In this document: piece by piece, positions 11,374-22,071 of the stretch
Layout of the letters: each line of letters begins with the position of its first letter
Numbering within the stretch: the first letter of the stretch is position 1
Assembly (NCBI GenBank): GCA_947646735.1
Contig: CANTFK010000909.1
Location: 62,001-126,000, forward strand
Reading direction: 5' to 3'
DNA: 64,000 bases
Source: Peronospora farinosa
Lineage: Eukaryota > Oomycota > Peronosporomycetes > Peronosporales > Peronosporaceae
The notes under the pieces: model-generated
Databases searched by the model: none
Seen by the model: the letters and a program-made list of their open reading frames with translations, nothing else
What the model was told of the DNA's origin: nothing
Position numbers and translations under genes: made by a program

Positions 11374-13044
11374 TAACACTCGAATAAGTCGAGTGGACAG
11401 GGACATGAATGCTCGCCTAGAGGGCAGCAGTCACCGAAGAGTAAACCGGTTGCCCAGAAGCGGCAACACGGTAATCCTAGATCAACTGGAGAGTTGATCG
11501 TAAAGGATCTCGCTGTGGTTGCGTCACCACAGCTAGAGGAAGTCGATGGAACTTGTTCCATCGAGCCTGCGGGAATAAGTCCCCAGGAGATAATCACTGA
11601 GGGAATAAGTCCCAAGTGCCCTGAGGGAATAATTCCCCAGGAAGTAATCGAGACGTTGAACGTCTTGGTTAATGACGGATCAAACGTAGGCGCTTATACG
11701 CTTGATCTGATCGCGCCTCCGAAGTTAACTTCGGAGATAACTCAGTTGCCTACGCTAGAACCTAAAAGGTTCTTGAGTGATCTGCGTAGTGGCAAAGTCA
11801 AGCAGATCTGTGTGCTCGTCGCAGAAGACGAGTACATGACTGACATTCGGTCAGCAACAGTTTTTGCCGAGAACGAACGGGTTCTCAGCAGCTCATCAAT
11901 GGACGAAAGTGTCCTTGATGAGAAGACTCGGATTGAGCGATATACATCGCAATCCTGGGAGTCGCTGAAGTCAAATCCTTTGTACAAGGATTTGGTCGAA
12001 TTCAAGGATGTATTCCCTGAATCCGTTCCGTGCGAGTTACCTAAGGATAAAGGTACTCGACACGAGATCGACCTTGTTCCTGGCACAAAATATTGTGTCA
12101 TGAAGCAGTGGCCACTGCCTCGGGAACAGGCCGAGGCGATCGACAAGTTCTTTGCCGATCGGCTAGCAGCGGGCCATGTGAGGGAGTCAACTTCACCTCA
12201 CAGCTCTCCGACCTTCTGTGTGCGCAAGGCCACAGGAGGGTGGCGGATAGTGCACGCGTTCAATAAGTTGAACGCTGCAACGATACCGGCGCAAACGCCG
12301 ATACCGAGAAAGGACGTAATCATAGATGGTATGTCTAAGAGTACCATCTTTTCGTCCATGGATCTGATGGATGGTTTCTATCAGATCCTAATGCGTGAAC
12401 GGGACATCCCGTACACAGCAGTGAGCACTCCCAGTGGTATGCTCTGGGAATGGTTGGTGATGCCGCAAGGGCTCAGTAATGCACCAGCCACATTCAATAG
12501 ATGTGTTTCACATCTATTGAGACCGGTGCGCGAATTCGCACCGAGTTACTTCGATGATGTGTTCGTCCATAGTCGAGCTATGGACGGGAAAACAGACGTG
12601 GAAGTCCATAGACTTCACTTCCGTAAGGTTCTTACACTTATGCGCGAGCATAAGTTGTACGCCAACCTCAAGAAGTGTATATTCGCAGCTAGCGAAATAC
12701 CACTTCTTGGGTGCATCGTCGGAAAGAACGGCGTACGCCCTGATCCAGAAAAGATCAAGGCGATCACCGACTGGCCAGTGCCAGTCGATGTCAAGGGACT
12801 AAGGAAGTTCCTTGGGCTAGCGGCGTACTTGCACAAGTACTCGCGCAATTACGCCGAAATGACACTACATCTTTCTTGTTTACTCAAGAAAAGTGTAAAG
12901 TGGAATTGGAACGCTGACTTTCAGCTTTCCTTTGAACGTATCAAGCAAAGCTTGATGCAATCGCCAGTATTGGCGATTGCCGATCAAGACAGACCATTTC
13001 ATGTGGTCTGTGACGCCACGATTTTGCAATCGGCTGCGCACTGA
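11374..13044 (+). pseudogene. pol: Reverse transcriptase region of element 2A pol
   Basis: A long open frame begins with a low-complexity linker containing repeated GISP/GIIP-QE units (about 11570-11650). It continues into a Ty3-type reverse transcriptase: KQWPLPREQAEAIDKFF, GGWRIVHAFNKLN, the catalytic YFDD at 12547-12558 and the thumb segment LRKFLGLAAYLHKYSRNYAE. The enzyme copies element RNA into DNA inside virus-like particles. The frame ends at 13044, within the start of RNase H, because of a deletion next to the DASDFAIG-type motif. Confidence 0.88.
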
Positions 13045-13442
13045 TGCAATATGATACAGACGGCGCAGAGCGTATCGTCTGCTATCAATCGCGTCAGCTG
13101 CAACCGGCTTAGCGCAACTACCCGGTGCATGACAAGGAAGTCCTTGCCATGAAGTATGCACTGGCTAAGTTTCGCGTCTATCTCTTAGGAGATAGACCGT
13201 TCATTGTATATACAGACCATGCGTCACTACGCACGGCTGTAAATGGACCACACCTCTCGCAACGTATGGCGAGATGGTTGTCGTTCTTCGCAAAGTACAA
13301 CTTCTCCGTGGAGTGTAAGCCGGGACGACTTAACGTCGTCGCCGATGCTCTTTCACGTCGGCCTGACCTAGAGCCGACTGTGCAATCCGACAGTGATGTC
13401 AACACCACTGTCGCCACGCTGAGTACCAGCGTCTTGTCGTAG
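13045..13442 (+). pseudogene. RNase H region of element 2A pol
   Basis: Ty3-type RNase H (NYPVHDKEVLAMKYALAKFR, VYTDHASLRTAV, KPGRLNVVADALSRRPDL), which degrades the RNA of the RNA-DNA hybrid. It follows the frameshift at about 13040 and has in-frame TAGs near 13110 and at 13440. Beyond the second stop the same frame runs on into integrase. Confidence 0.85.
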
Positions 13443-14483
13443 AGCTTACTCGACGACATTAGAAGGGCATGCGCACAAGATAATGATCTTGTACGCCTGA
13501 TGGAGTACCTCAAGGACCCATCCAAGCAAGCTAAGAAACGCTTGCCTGCCATGTATCGATCTTCTCTAGATCGATACACCCAGCGGGACGGCTTACTGTA
13601 CTACACAGCCGTCAACAACGACACGCCTCGTGTCGTTGTACCGCCACAACATGATCTCAGGTTACGGATCATGTTTGAATGTCACGATGCACCAATAAGT
13701 GGGCATCGCGGCCGTGAGAAGATCTACCTCACGGTCAGTCGCGACTTTAACTGGCCACGCCAGTATAAGTTTGTGCGCAAGTACGTTGCGTGCTTGCGAG
13801 GTGTGTCAACGAGCAAAGCCTAGTCCTTCACTCCGTGCACCATTGCAGCCTCTACCTGTTCCGGCAGAGTGCTGGGAGTCCGTATCAATGGACTTCGTCT
13901 TTGGGTTTCCCAAAGACGCTCACGGGAATAATGGTATTCTCGTGTTTGTATACAGGTTCAGCAAGATGGTACATCTTCTTGCTATACCTGAATCGATCAT
14001 AGCAGAAGGCTTTGCTCGAGTGTTTATCGATACAATCTTTCGATTGCACGGTTTAACCCGTGAACTTGTGTCCGATAGGGACCCCCGGTTCACGGCTGAG
14101 TTTTGGCGTTCCGTGTTCCAAACACTTGGAACACGGCTCACAATGTCTACTCTGACCATCCAGAAACTGATGGTCAGACTGAACGCGCCAATCGCGTCCT
14201 CGAAGAGATTCTTCGAGGGTACGTCCACTCGTTTACGAGTTGGAGTGAGTTCTTGTCGATGGTCGAATTCGCCATCAACAACTCCGTGCATGCTTCCACG
14301 ACGCATACACCGTTCTACGTGAATGGCCTTCGCCATCCACGTGTCCCCACCTTAGTAGAGGGTGACTCTAATTTAAGGGGGGGGGACTCGCTCGAGCGAG
14401 AACCAATCTGGCTCTTGCTCATCACGCGACGACGTTATGGTCGACGCGAAAGTAACCGAAGTCGCACCATTCGACTTCGGTGA
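13443..14483 (+). pseudogene. Integrase of element 2A pol
   Basis: The N-terminal zinc-binding region (FECHDAPISGHRGREK ... ACEVCQ) and the catalytic core are present but spread over three frames: 13500-13823, 13699-14322 and 14103-14483. Core residues are visible in SVSMDFVFGF, VSDRDPRFT and DGQTERANRVLEE (the D, D, E triad). A shift near 13795 and another near 14150 separate the pieces. Integrase inserts the cDNA into chromosomal DNA. Confidence 0.85.
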
Positions 14484-14606
14484 AGAGGAAGAAATTAAGA
14501 GCGATGACGCTCTTACTGATAACGATGCTGAAGATACCATCATCGTTCGAGGTATCACAAGTGAGTACAGTAATGTTTCGCTGAATTAGTAACCGATATC
14601 TCTGCA

Positions 14607-15611
14607 GTGCACTCACAATGCACTGCAGCCAAAAGCAACGAGTCAGCTGAGGATTTCCTGCTGACTCGTGAAGCGGTAGTCCGTTTCGTGCAAGACTCCA
14701 TCGCAGAAGCGGTGGATAAGCAAAAGCGAAACGCAGACAATAATGGAAGGGCAAATGCTCAAACATTTATTGAAGGTGATTTAGTTTTACTGTCAACAGT
14801 AAACCGACCTAAACATGTAGTGACTAACGTGGGCAGCAATAAATTGTTGCCCAAGTACATCGGCCCGTTTCGTGTATTGCGCCGCCTAGGCAACGCATAC
14901 ACGATCGAGTTGCCACGCAGGATGCGTACGCATCCTACGCTTTACGTGGGACGTCTTCGTCCGTACGTTCAGTACGCGGCATCTTCGAACGACGACGATA
15001 GCCATTATTCTCAAGAATCCCCTCCAGATTCTTGTTGTCACGAACCAGATTCGATACCTGGTCGTGTAGAGATGAGATCGTCCCATGATATTGGACGATC
15101 TCCTGAAGAGCTGTCGCCAGCTCGATACTTAGAGAATGAAGTCGCCGTTCATTCTCCAATAGTGCGACAGCATTGTTTTCCCGAGACTTCTCATGGTCAA
15201 ACCCAAGCTGTCGCACAATGTCCTCTAAGCGGCGACGCTTATCCCGTTCGTGATAAAAATCACAACGGAGCTCAAGAGCTACACGGGCAAACCCGTCTAA
15301 CTCAGCAGCCAAGTCCGATGAAAGAATCGGACAGAGTTTTTCCTCCACCACCGCATCCGCTGGTGGACTCCCATGGTGGGAAGCGCTTCCTCGTGGAACG
15401 CTTACTAAAGCACCGCGAGGTGAAGGGACGTCGGACGATTTATCTCGTCCGGTGGCGTGGATATCCGCGTTCGGCGGATAGCTGGGAACCTCGGGCCCAA
15501 CTGATGGCCGACGTTCCCGGCCTTGTCAAACAGTACGACAAAAGACACCCGATTGTGAAGGACCATCGGAAAACGAGAGCCCAGCACGCTCGTAAAGGGA
15601 TTGCAAAGTAG
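14607..15611 (+). CDS. Integrase C-terminal module and chromodomain of element 2A
   Basis: A 334-codon open stretch. It contains a GPY/F-like module (KYIGPFRVLRRLGNAYTIEL), a polar linker of about 120 residues, and a chromodomain near residues 255-310 (FLVERLLKHREVKGRRTIYL, WRGYPRSADSWEPR). Chromodomains on chromoviral integrases bind modified histone tails and steer insertion. It is normally the end of the pol polyprotein, and in this copy it is cut off from the integrase core by frameshifts. The minus strand opposite the linker encodes a coiled-coil ORF. Confidence 0.75.
   Translation: MHSQCTAAKSNESAEDFLLTREAVVRFVQDSIAEAVDKQKRNADNNGRANAQTFIEGDLVLLSTVNRPKHVVTNVGSNKLLPKYIGPFRVLRRLGNAYTIELPRRMRTHPTLYVGRLRPYVQYAASSNDDDSHYSQESPPDSCCHEPDSIPGRVEMRSSHDIGRSPEELSPARYLENEVAVHSPIVRQHCFPETSHGQTQAVAQCPLSGDAYPVRDKNHNGAQELHGQTRLTQQPSPMKESDRVFPPPPHPLVDSHGGKRFLVERLLKHREVKGRRTIYLVRWRGYPRSADSWEPRAQLMADVPGLVKQYDKRHPIVKDHRKTRAQHARKGIAK
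14935..15351 (-). pseudogene. Antisense ORF of family 2, C-terminal coiled-coil part
   Basis: A 138-codon minus-strand ORF rich in Leu/Glu/Arg heptads (RRLHSLSIELATALQEIV, SLHDQVSNLVRDNKNLEGIL) with a basic tail (YRRRSKMPR). It is in the same frame as the 15933-15526 piece, separated by a stop at 15526. The position (opposite the integrase-chromodomain linker) and composition match the C-terminal ends of the family 1 and family 4 antisense ORFs. Function unknown. Confidence 0.45.
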
Positions 15612-16651
15612 CAATCCCTTCACGCATTTCAGAAGAGATGCGAGCTCTCCACCAGGGCTCAGTAAGGAGGTACGCCTTCTTAGGCGCTCTTGACGAGGTG
15701 CTCAGGCACCCCGGGCATGGGTCGCCCCAAGAGAGGCATAACAGGCCTGCCTCTCTAGATAACCGGTGCAAACGATAGCATGCACCGGGCGTACTTCGTT
15801 TCTTAAACTTATTGCGGCTAGCAAACAGTCTTTGAAACCAAGCCTCTTTCCCAACGTTTAAAACGTTGGTGATAAAAGCGTTCCAAGATTGGAGGAACGC
15901 GTCAGCCTCACGCTTCTTGTGTGGCCATACCATCGATGTTCAAGGAACACAACGATGTAATAATCGTTCTCAGTGCGAAAGTTCTTCGCACTGGCGTCAA
16001 GGCCATGAAGCTTTGACGCATCAAACAACGGTATGGGGAACCGTTAGTTGGTCTTTCCAGACCAACGATCAAGCAGATGCTTAGGTAGCATCCATGGCTT
16101 GCGATCAGGAGCAATACGCAATACGTTGCGGTCTAAAGCCTCCTGCGTGATGCCAACAGAAGTACCGACACCACGAGCATTAGTGTCAACAAAAGTACCG
16201 ACTCTATGAGCATTGATGTCAGTAGAAGCACTGACATCACCCTTACGGTCCCCACCCGAGTCACTATCCTTCGACTCGTTTGGCGAGTCGTCTGATTCAT
16301 CAGACGACCCGAACATTTCACGGTACATTGATTCACTCAATGTACCACGATCCCTCTTCGTAGCATTAGACGACGAGGTATCACCCCGGGGAGAGCCCGG
16401 GAGTGACCAGGTGGCTTTGAGCCGGATGCGTCATCCGACTCACCAGAGTAGTCAACGACTAACTCTTGGTCAACATCTTCACGTGGCGAAGCGCTACGTG
16501 AACCTGCAACAGGCGTTGCAGGCTGATGTCGACTTCCAGCAGATACATTAGTGTCTGCTGGCTGAGAATGTGAAGCCTCAGTAGCGGCTGCACACACGCG
16601 TGCAGCCGACTTTTTGGCTGCCTTGGCAGCGACGCGCATTGACTTAGTCAT
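15526..16651 (-). pseudogene. Antisense ORF of family 2, N-terminal part (frameshifted)
   Basis: Three open pieces (16651-16337, 16340-16044, 15933-15526) run back from the 3' LTR on the minus strand. The first begins MTKSMRVAAKAAKKSAARV, basic and Ala/Ser-rich, then acidic (DVDQELVVDYSGE, like the EYPSLIVDYNETTPL stretch of family 1). The second is Asp/Ser-rich. The third, FLQSWNAFITNVLNVGKEAW then CPGC, resembles SWCAFIQRWNRMLEDGSSF then CQSC of the family 4 antisense ORF. This looks like one gene broken by indels. The start at 16651 lies 100 bp inside the 3' LTR. Confidence 0.5.
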
Positions 16652-16660
16652 AGCGATAAC

Positions 16661-16676
16661 ATATGTTGGAATGAAA
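16661..16676 (-). promoter_or_regulatory. Possible oomycete initiator element for the family 2 antisense ORF
   Basis: On the minus strand TCATTCCAACATAT lies about 10-25 nt upstream of the antisense ATG (16651). It resembles the oomycete initiator consensus GCTCATTYYNCAWTTT, with one extra base. A single short motif can arise by chance. Confidence 0.35.
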
Positions 16677-16737
16677 GAAAACTCAACAAGCGCTCCTTTC
16701 CTATAGTCACTAAACAGTCACTAATGTGACTGTTGGT

Positions 16738-16751
16738 TGAGAAGAGGGTGA
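16738..16751 (+). promoter_or_regulatory. Polypurine tract of element 2A
   Basis: Purine-rich GAGAAGAGGGTGA immediately before the 3' LTR, the expected primer for plus-strand DNA synthesis. Family 4 has a close counterpart on its coding strand (GAGAAGGGGGTGA). Confidence 0.8.
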
Positions 16752-17212
16752 TGTAACGGGGTGAGCCCGTTACATATTATTGACACTTATATGAAGTGTC
16801 AATAAATATATTATAATAACTAATTATATTTGACAATATTATCTTTTCTTATAATATTGTTCCTAGATCTCCTTGAAGTTGGAGATGCCCTCTCATTGGT
16901 TGATATGGGCCATCATATCAACCAATGCGCTGACCAATGACCGATGGACGCGCGCAATGAGTGGAGGGTAAGTTGTCAACATACATAGTTGTAGTTTAAT
17001 ATAGTTAGCATAGGTTATAACAGATTAGTTATATTAGATAGTTAACTATATTAAATACAGTTCTTATTTTCCTCTATTTCTAAGCGTATCGTTTAGAAGT
17101 AAAGCTTCCTCTGCCTCTTGTGTAAGAGAGGTAATTGAGGCACCTGCTTTCACTGTAATCAGTGAAAGTAGACTATACTGTAATCAGTATAGTCGGAGAT
17201 TGCCCCATTACA
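16752..17212 (+). repeat. 3' LTR of element 2A
   Basis: 461 bp, about 99% identical to the 5' LTR by eye. It is followed by CGTTT, the right copy of the target duplication. Confidence 0.95.
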
Positions 17213-17867
17213 CGTTTGGTCATCTATTTCTTGGACAGCATTAAGTGATTGTTTGTGTTTTCCCGATAGCTCGATTGGTTTAATGCGATGAAGGATTTGA
17301 CTACAACCTCGACGCTGGAATATGTATATTCTATCTTTTTCCCACGCCTGACCTATGGCGAATTAGGTCACCTCCCCCCAATTGTTTGTTGCGAAAGCAG
17401 CATTAGCTTCGGCAGAGTCGTCACCTTTTAAAGGAAAAAGGCTGTAAAAACGCAGAATTCCGGTTGGGCGCCTCGCGCTCTACTGGAAATGAACTAAGTT
17501 CTATAAAACCTCTAAAAGGTAGAGGTGAACAGGGCTTAGACCCAGACTTCGTGAATGATTTCACGAAGCGTAATTACAAGCCAGGCTTGTCGGTTGTGTC
17601 GGCAATGTTAAGGGCTTTGATAAGCCATGGTCAATTTAATTGACTCAGGGGCTTCGGGTTACTATGTCCGATGCCTTAAGAAGTCAGCGATATGCTGAGA
17701 CGCTTAAGACGCAAGGAGGTGATTTTAGTACGGTTCGTCTCAGCGACTGGCGCGCATGTCACCGTTCCTAAAGCTTCTCTAAACTTTGGTGTGAACCTTT
17801 TGTGGTTCGATAGCTTCGAATGATGTCCTGTCTTAGATTTGGACTCGAGATATGATCTCACTTTCGG

Positions 17868-18469
17868 TGTAGACGGGCACTTCAAAAGAAGCTGCCACGT
17901 GCTACGAGCACACACCTTGAAGCAGCGTGAGGAAACGGTTAGATCTTCTTACCTCCGCGTGCGGTGGTGGTGGTGGTGGTGGTCGGCGCTTAAAGCGCAG
18001 TACCAACCATTCCGGTAGCTTTGTAGCGAACCGCACAACGAAATAATAACTAGTGTCTCACTTACGTCACGTAGATGCTTATCCAGCTTCTCGTGCGCAG
18101 TAGACGGTAATTAGTAAATTCAAGACTGACTTATATTTAATAGAAATTAACTAAATATAAATCTAACTACTGATTGGTTAGATGTAAAGATCGAATACGC
18201 GTCTCTTTAGAAGCGTATCCCTACGTGACTGCATAAAATATATTTAAGCTCGCTGATGACGTTCGTCTATGACGTCATCATGACGCCTACATTTAACTGG
18301 GAGTCATTTTCGTTGAATGTGAATCCATCCATGGATATCACATTCAAGAGGGTGGGTCACATTGATGTGCCTTACCCAAGTGAGAGGTCTTAGGTACCAT
18401 GTACCTATTAAAGATCTGCCCGTCAAGTATTCGATACTTAACGAACCGTGTAACAATTATATCGTTATA
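17868..18469 (-). repeat. Diverged solo LTR of family 1 (inverted) inside 3A
   Basis: 602 bp, starting TGTAGACGGGC on the plus strand. Its other end reads TATAACGATATAATTG on the minus strand, a mutated form of TGTAACAGGG. It carries a GGT microsatellite (17962-17982). Flanks TTCGG (17863-17867) and ATCGG (18470-18474) match 4 of 5, and removing the insert restores the protease sequence CTCACTTTCGG-TATGAC seen intact in 3B. Confidence 0.82.
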
Positions 18470-19559
18470 ATCGGTATGACTTGTCTGGAACGCCACGAGC
18501 TATGATCGATTGGAGATACAATACCTACGTCTCGCAGCAGCCATTGGCGACGCTATCGTTTTGATGAAGAAACCGTATTTATTAGAAAAACGACATTATA
18601 TCATCCCCAAGGTCGGAAGATTCCTCTTGCCCTACCAGAGCCAAAGTCATTACCGGCATCCCGTGTGTCACTTTCACGGCCAACATCACTACCAAGTGCA
18701 TTAACCTTTACTTAATTTTTTCGAAAGTCGAAGTCATTAATGACATCCAGTGAGTCGCTATTACAGCCAACAATACTCAGTAAATTTTTAGGTGCCACTC
18801 CACGCGCATCACTTGGATTTAACCCTCGATGACTCGACCTTAGGCCAACAATGTTTTTGTGCGTATAGTGATTTAATATCACTGCGAGAATCACTCAAAA
18901 GATAAAGAGCTTCTTCAATATGTTAAATAATTTTATTAGTAATTTTAAAATTATTATCCCTGAAACGAGCGCTGCTAGACACTACTATCGCTAACATTGG
19001 AGTCTATGAACTCATTTACGCCATTATATATGACTGTCCAATGCTTCAATATAAACAATAGCGTTGCGCCTAAGTAAAGCGTCTGGTTTATCATGTGGTG
19101 ATGTCAGCTATCAGCTGTATATAAAAGATGGAGCGACAGGTGATGTTGATCGTGACGCTGGCCTTAAGGCTTCCCATAGTTGACCGCTCTCTTAAAGCTA
19201 GGCGAAATGTCTGTAATAAATTTCAAGTAACCTTAAAGGCTGGTGATCGATCCGATATGGTGGTCCTTTGCCCTGACCTTGGATTAAACTTATCCTTGCT
19301 GCTGTCATTGAAGATACAAAGGCGGCACTTCTGGCACGTATTGAATGATCTATTTTAATAAATCTTTCAGATTCCTACTTTCTTTAGTAAGGATATGAAG
19401 TATTTTATAAAATAGATGAATATCAGGGCGTGGAGTATCATGATTCACCTTCTGTTCTACCTCTATACTAAGGGAGGATGACTTCGTTTTCAAATACTGA
19501 GTAACACGAAAGTGGCCTTTGCTTAAAGAATAATGTGACGTGGAAAGCACGCAGCAATT

Positions 19560-20530
19560 ATCGCGCGTGTGAGCAAATTTCCGCACTCGACACCTACCTT
19601 CTGTAAGTGGCGTATTGCTCATGCTTACGGTAAGCTCAGTGCGGCCACAAGACCCCTATTCCTCGAAAAAGCGTTCTTTATAAGAATATGTAGTGCTGTT
19701 GCATGTACAGCGCACTGGACAAAGTCGATGGGTACTATCGACTCGTCATGCTAGCAATCGAAGTTTTACTCACAGTAGTTAGACCTCTAGCGGTGTGGCT
19801 GGTGATGCCCCAGAGGCTGTTAAATGCTCCGGCTACGTTTACCCGTTTGGTGACAAAAATTGTTTCTCCCCCATCGAAATTATGCACAGACGTACTTTGG
19901 TGACATTTTTGTCCATATTCGTGCTGAACATGAGCGGTCTGATACCGATAACCGTATTGTTCATTTGCGAGCTGTGCTCTAGTGCATGCGTACTAATAAG
20001 CTATATGATAATGCATCTAAGTGCATCTTTGGTGCCGAAAAGATTTTCTTTTTAGGGTGCTTCATTGGAAAGCATCAGAGCGGATCTTGCAAAGTTCAAA
20101 GCCATAGTTGAGTGGCGCGTTCTACATTCCCAGAAGGACTTGCGTAAGTGGCTTGGCCTTGTCATTTACTTGCATAAGTACAGCGAGAATTACGCTGATA
20201 TGGCTCAGCCATTATCCAAAGTTTTAACAAACAATGTGGTATGGTGTTGACATGCCGAACACGAGGATGTTTTTCAAGCGGTAGAGGGTAGCCTTCTTCA
20301 AGCACTGATTTTGGCTTTGCCAAATTCTAGTAGTCCATTAAGTGTCGTCTGTGATGCGTCGAATTTTGCCATTGGTAGTATGTTCTGTTACAACAGATAA
20401 TGAGCGAAGTGAGAGTGTGATCAACTTTGAATATAGCCAGCTGAACGCTGAAGAGAAGAACTATCCAGTACATGACAAAGAGATACTTGCGATGAGGTAT
20501 ACTTCAATTAAACTCAGAGTTCATCTCTGA
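19560..20530 (+). pseudogene. Reverse transcriptase and RNase H relic of 3A
   Basis: Fragments in several frames: KWRIAHAYGKLSAAT, YSALDKVDGYYRLVM, WLVMPQRLLNAPATFTRLV, then YFGD at 19893-19904 where the catalytic YFDD should be. They are followed by LRKWLGLVIYLHKYSENYAD and an RNase H piece NYPVHDKEILAMRYTS. The loss of one catalytic Asp and the many stops show that it is dead. Confidence 0.85.
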
Positions 20531-21334
20531 GCTCGAATCCTTTGGTGACCTACACTAATCATGCGTCTTTACGCACTGCGACTCAATCGCTTCATCTCTC
20601 GCCGAAATATACCCAGTGGCTTATATTCCATAATGAAATAACTATGAGGTGAAGTACAAACTGGGCTCAAAACTCTTCGGCTAATGCGTTGTCACGCAGA
20701 CCTGACTATGAGGTTGCTCATATTACGACGTTGGCGTCGTCGATCACGGATATTTTTCGTGCTGCGTATAGTAAAGACGAACCCTGTGTACATTTGCTAC
20801 GTGCCCTTGTCAATGAAAACTTGTAAAAGCCAGACAATAAATGGTCGGTATGATTACAAGCAAGGCTTCATCGATATTCTATCGATCAGGAGCTGTTGTA
20901 TTATTGTACAGATGCGGTTGCCAATCGCGCACGGTGGTCCCTCATGATAAGAACCTCAAATATCGTATCCTCTGTGACCGCCTTGGTGGTTAACTGGGTC
21001 GTGAATAGTTCTATGTCTTCGTATTCCAAAGTAATTGGTAACTAGAACTGTACAAATTAGTAGGCACATATGAGCGCATGTTTGAAACGTTTCAGTGACT
21101 TAAAGCACGGCTACATATGATGAAGACTCTGGCTATCTTGCCTATATCCAATGAGTTTATCAGTATGGATTTTGTGTTTAGCATACCGAAAATTTCGCAA
21201 GGCAACACGTGCATTGTGTTCTTTATTGACCATTAAGGCAAAATTACTCACTTAGCTGCTGTGCCAGACTCGATCGATGGTTAAAGCAGAGCATAGATGT
21301 TTATCGATCGAGTGTTTCGCCACATGGCTTACCA

Positions 21335-22071
21335 GTGGCAATTGTTTCTGATCATGATCCTCGTTTTACGAGTAAATATTGGAAGTCCGTCTTTCAGGTG
21401 CTACTCATCCGATCTGACATGTCCACAGCGGATGATCCGCAGACCGATGGTCACACCGAACGCGTAAATCGCGTTCTTGAAGATATCCTCCGCTGTGTTT
21501 GTGCTGAAACGCCGAAGCGTTTGAGCGCTATGATCCCTGTAGTTGAATTTGCACTTAATAACTCCGTGCACGCCTCTACCGGCTACACTCCGTTCTATGT
21601 GAATGGTCTCACACACCCACGCGTTCCGTTAACACTACCACCGAGTGGTTCAGGGCTTGGTGGGGGAGAGGTTGCCGATCGGCTTGCTGATGTCAGCCCT
21701 AATACTGTTAAGAACATGTGAATACGTTTCTCGCAACGCGACTAAATGTCTTACGACATGTGCAAGATGCAATGGCTGATAGTCAAGATAAACAAAAGGA
21801 ATATGCAAATGCGAAAGGCAGAGGTTGTATTGATGATTATGAGGTCGGAGACCAAGTATTATTAAATGCTAAAAATCTACCTACCAATGTAGTATCCGCT
21901 GTCTTTACGACAAAATTGCGCCCGCGCTTTATCGGTCCCTTTACGGTCGTGGCCAAGAAAGACCTAGCGTATACGCTTAATATGCCGCAAATTGCGTACA
22001 CATCCCGTGTTCTACGTCGGCATGCTCAAGCAAAATCGGGATCTGAACTACGTGAATGTGGAGGTGCTTGA
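21335..22071 (+). pseudogene. Integrase relic of 3A
   Basis: Two open pieces: 21335-21721 with VSDHDPRFTSKYW and DGHTERVNRVLEDIL (catalytic core end; FALNNSVHASTGYTPFYVNG), and 21718-22071 with the C-terminal module (GDQVLLNAKNLPTN, FIGPFTVVAKKDLAYTLNMP). The N-terminal zinc region at about 20940-21200 is barely recognisable. No chromodomain is seen after 22071. Confidence 0.83.

Larger units (their letters stand above)
9025..17212 (+). mobile_element. Ty3/gypsy chromovirus 2A, full-length insertion
   Basis: Complete 8188-bp LTR retrotransposon with two 461-bp LTRs, a primer-binding site, gag, pol, chromodomain, antisense ORFs and a polypurine tract. The 5-bp target duplication CGTTT (9020-9024 and 17213-17217) is exact. 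The two LTRs differ at only about four substitutions and two 1-nt indels that I can see (about 99% identical), so the insertion is recent. The coding region nevertheless carries several stops and frameshifts, so this copy was probably mobilised in trans or decayed quickly. It landed next to, or inside, the older element 3A. Its coding sequence is unusually rich in short inverted repeats (see findings). Confidence 0.95.
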
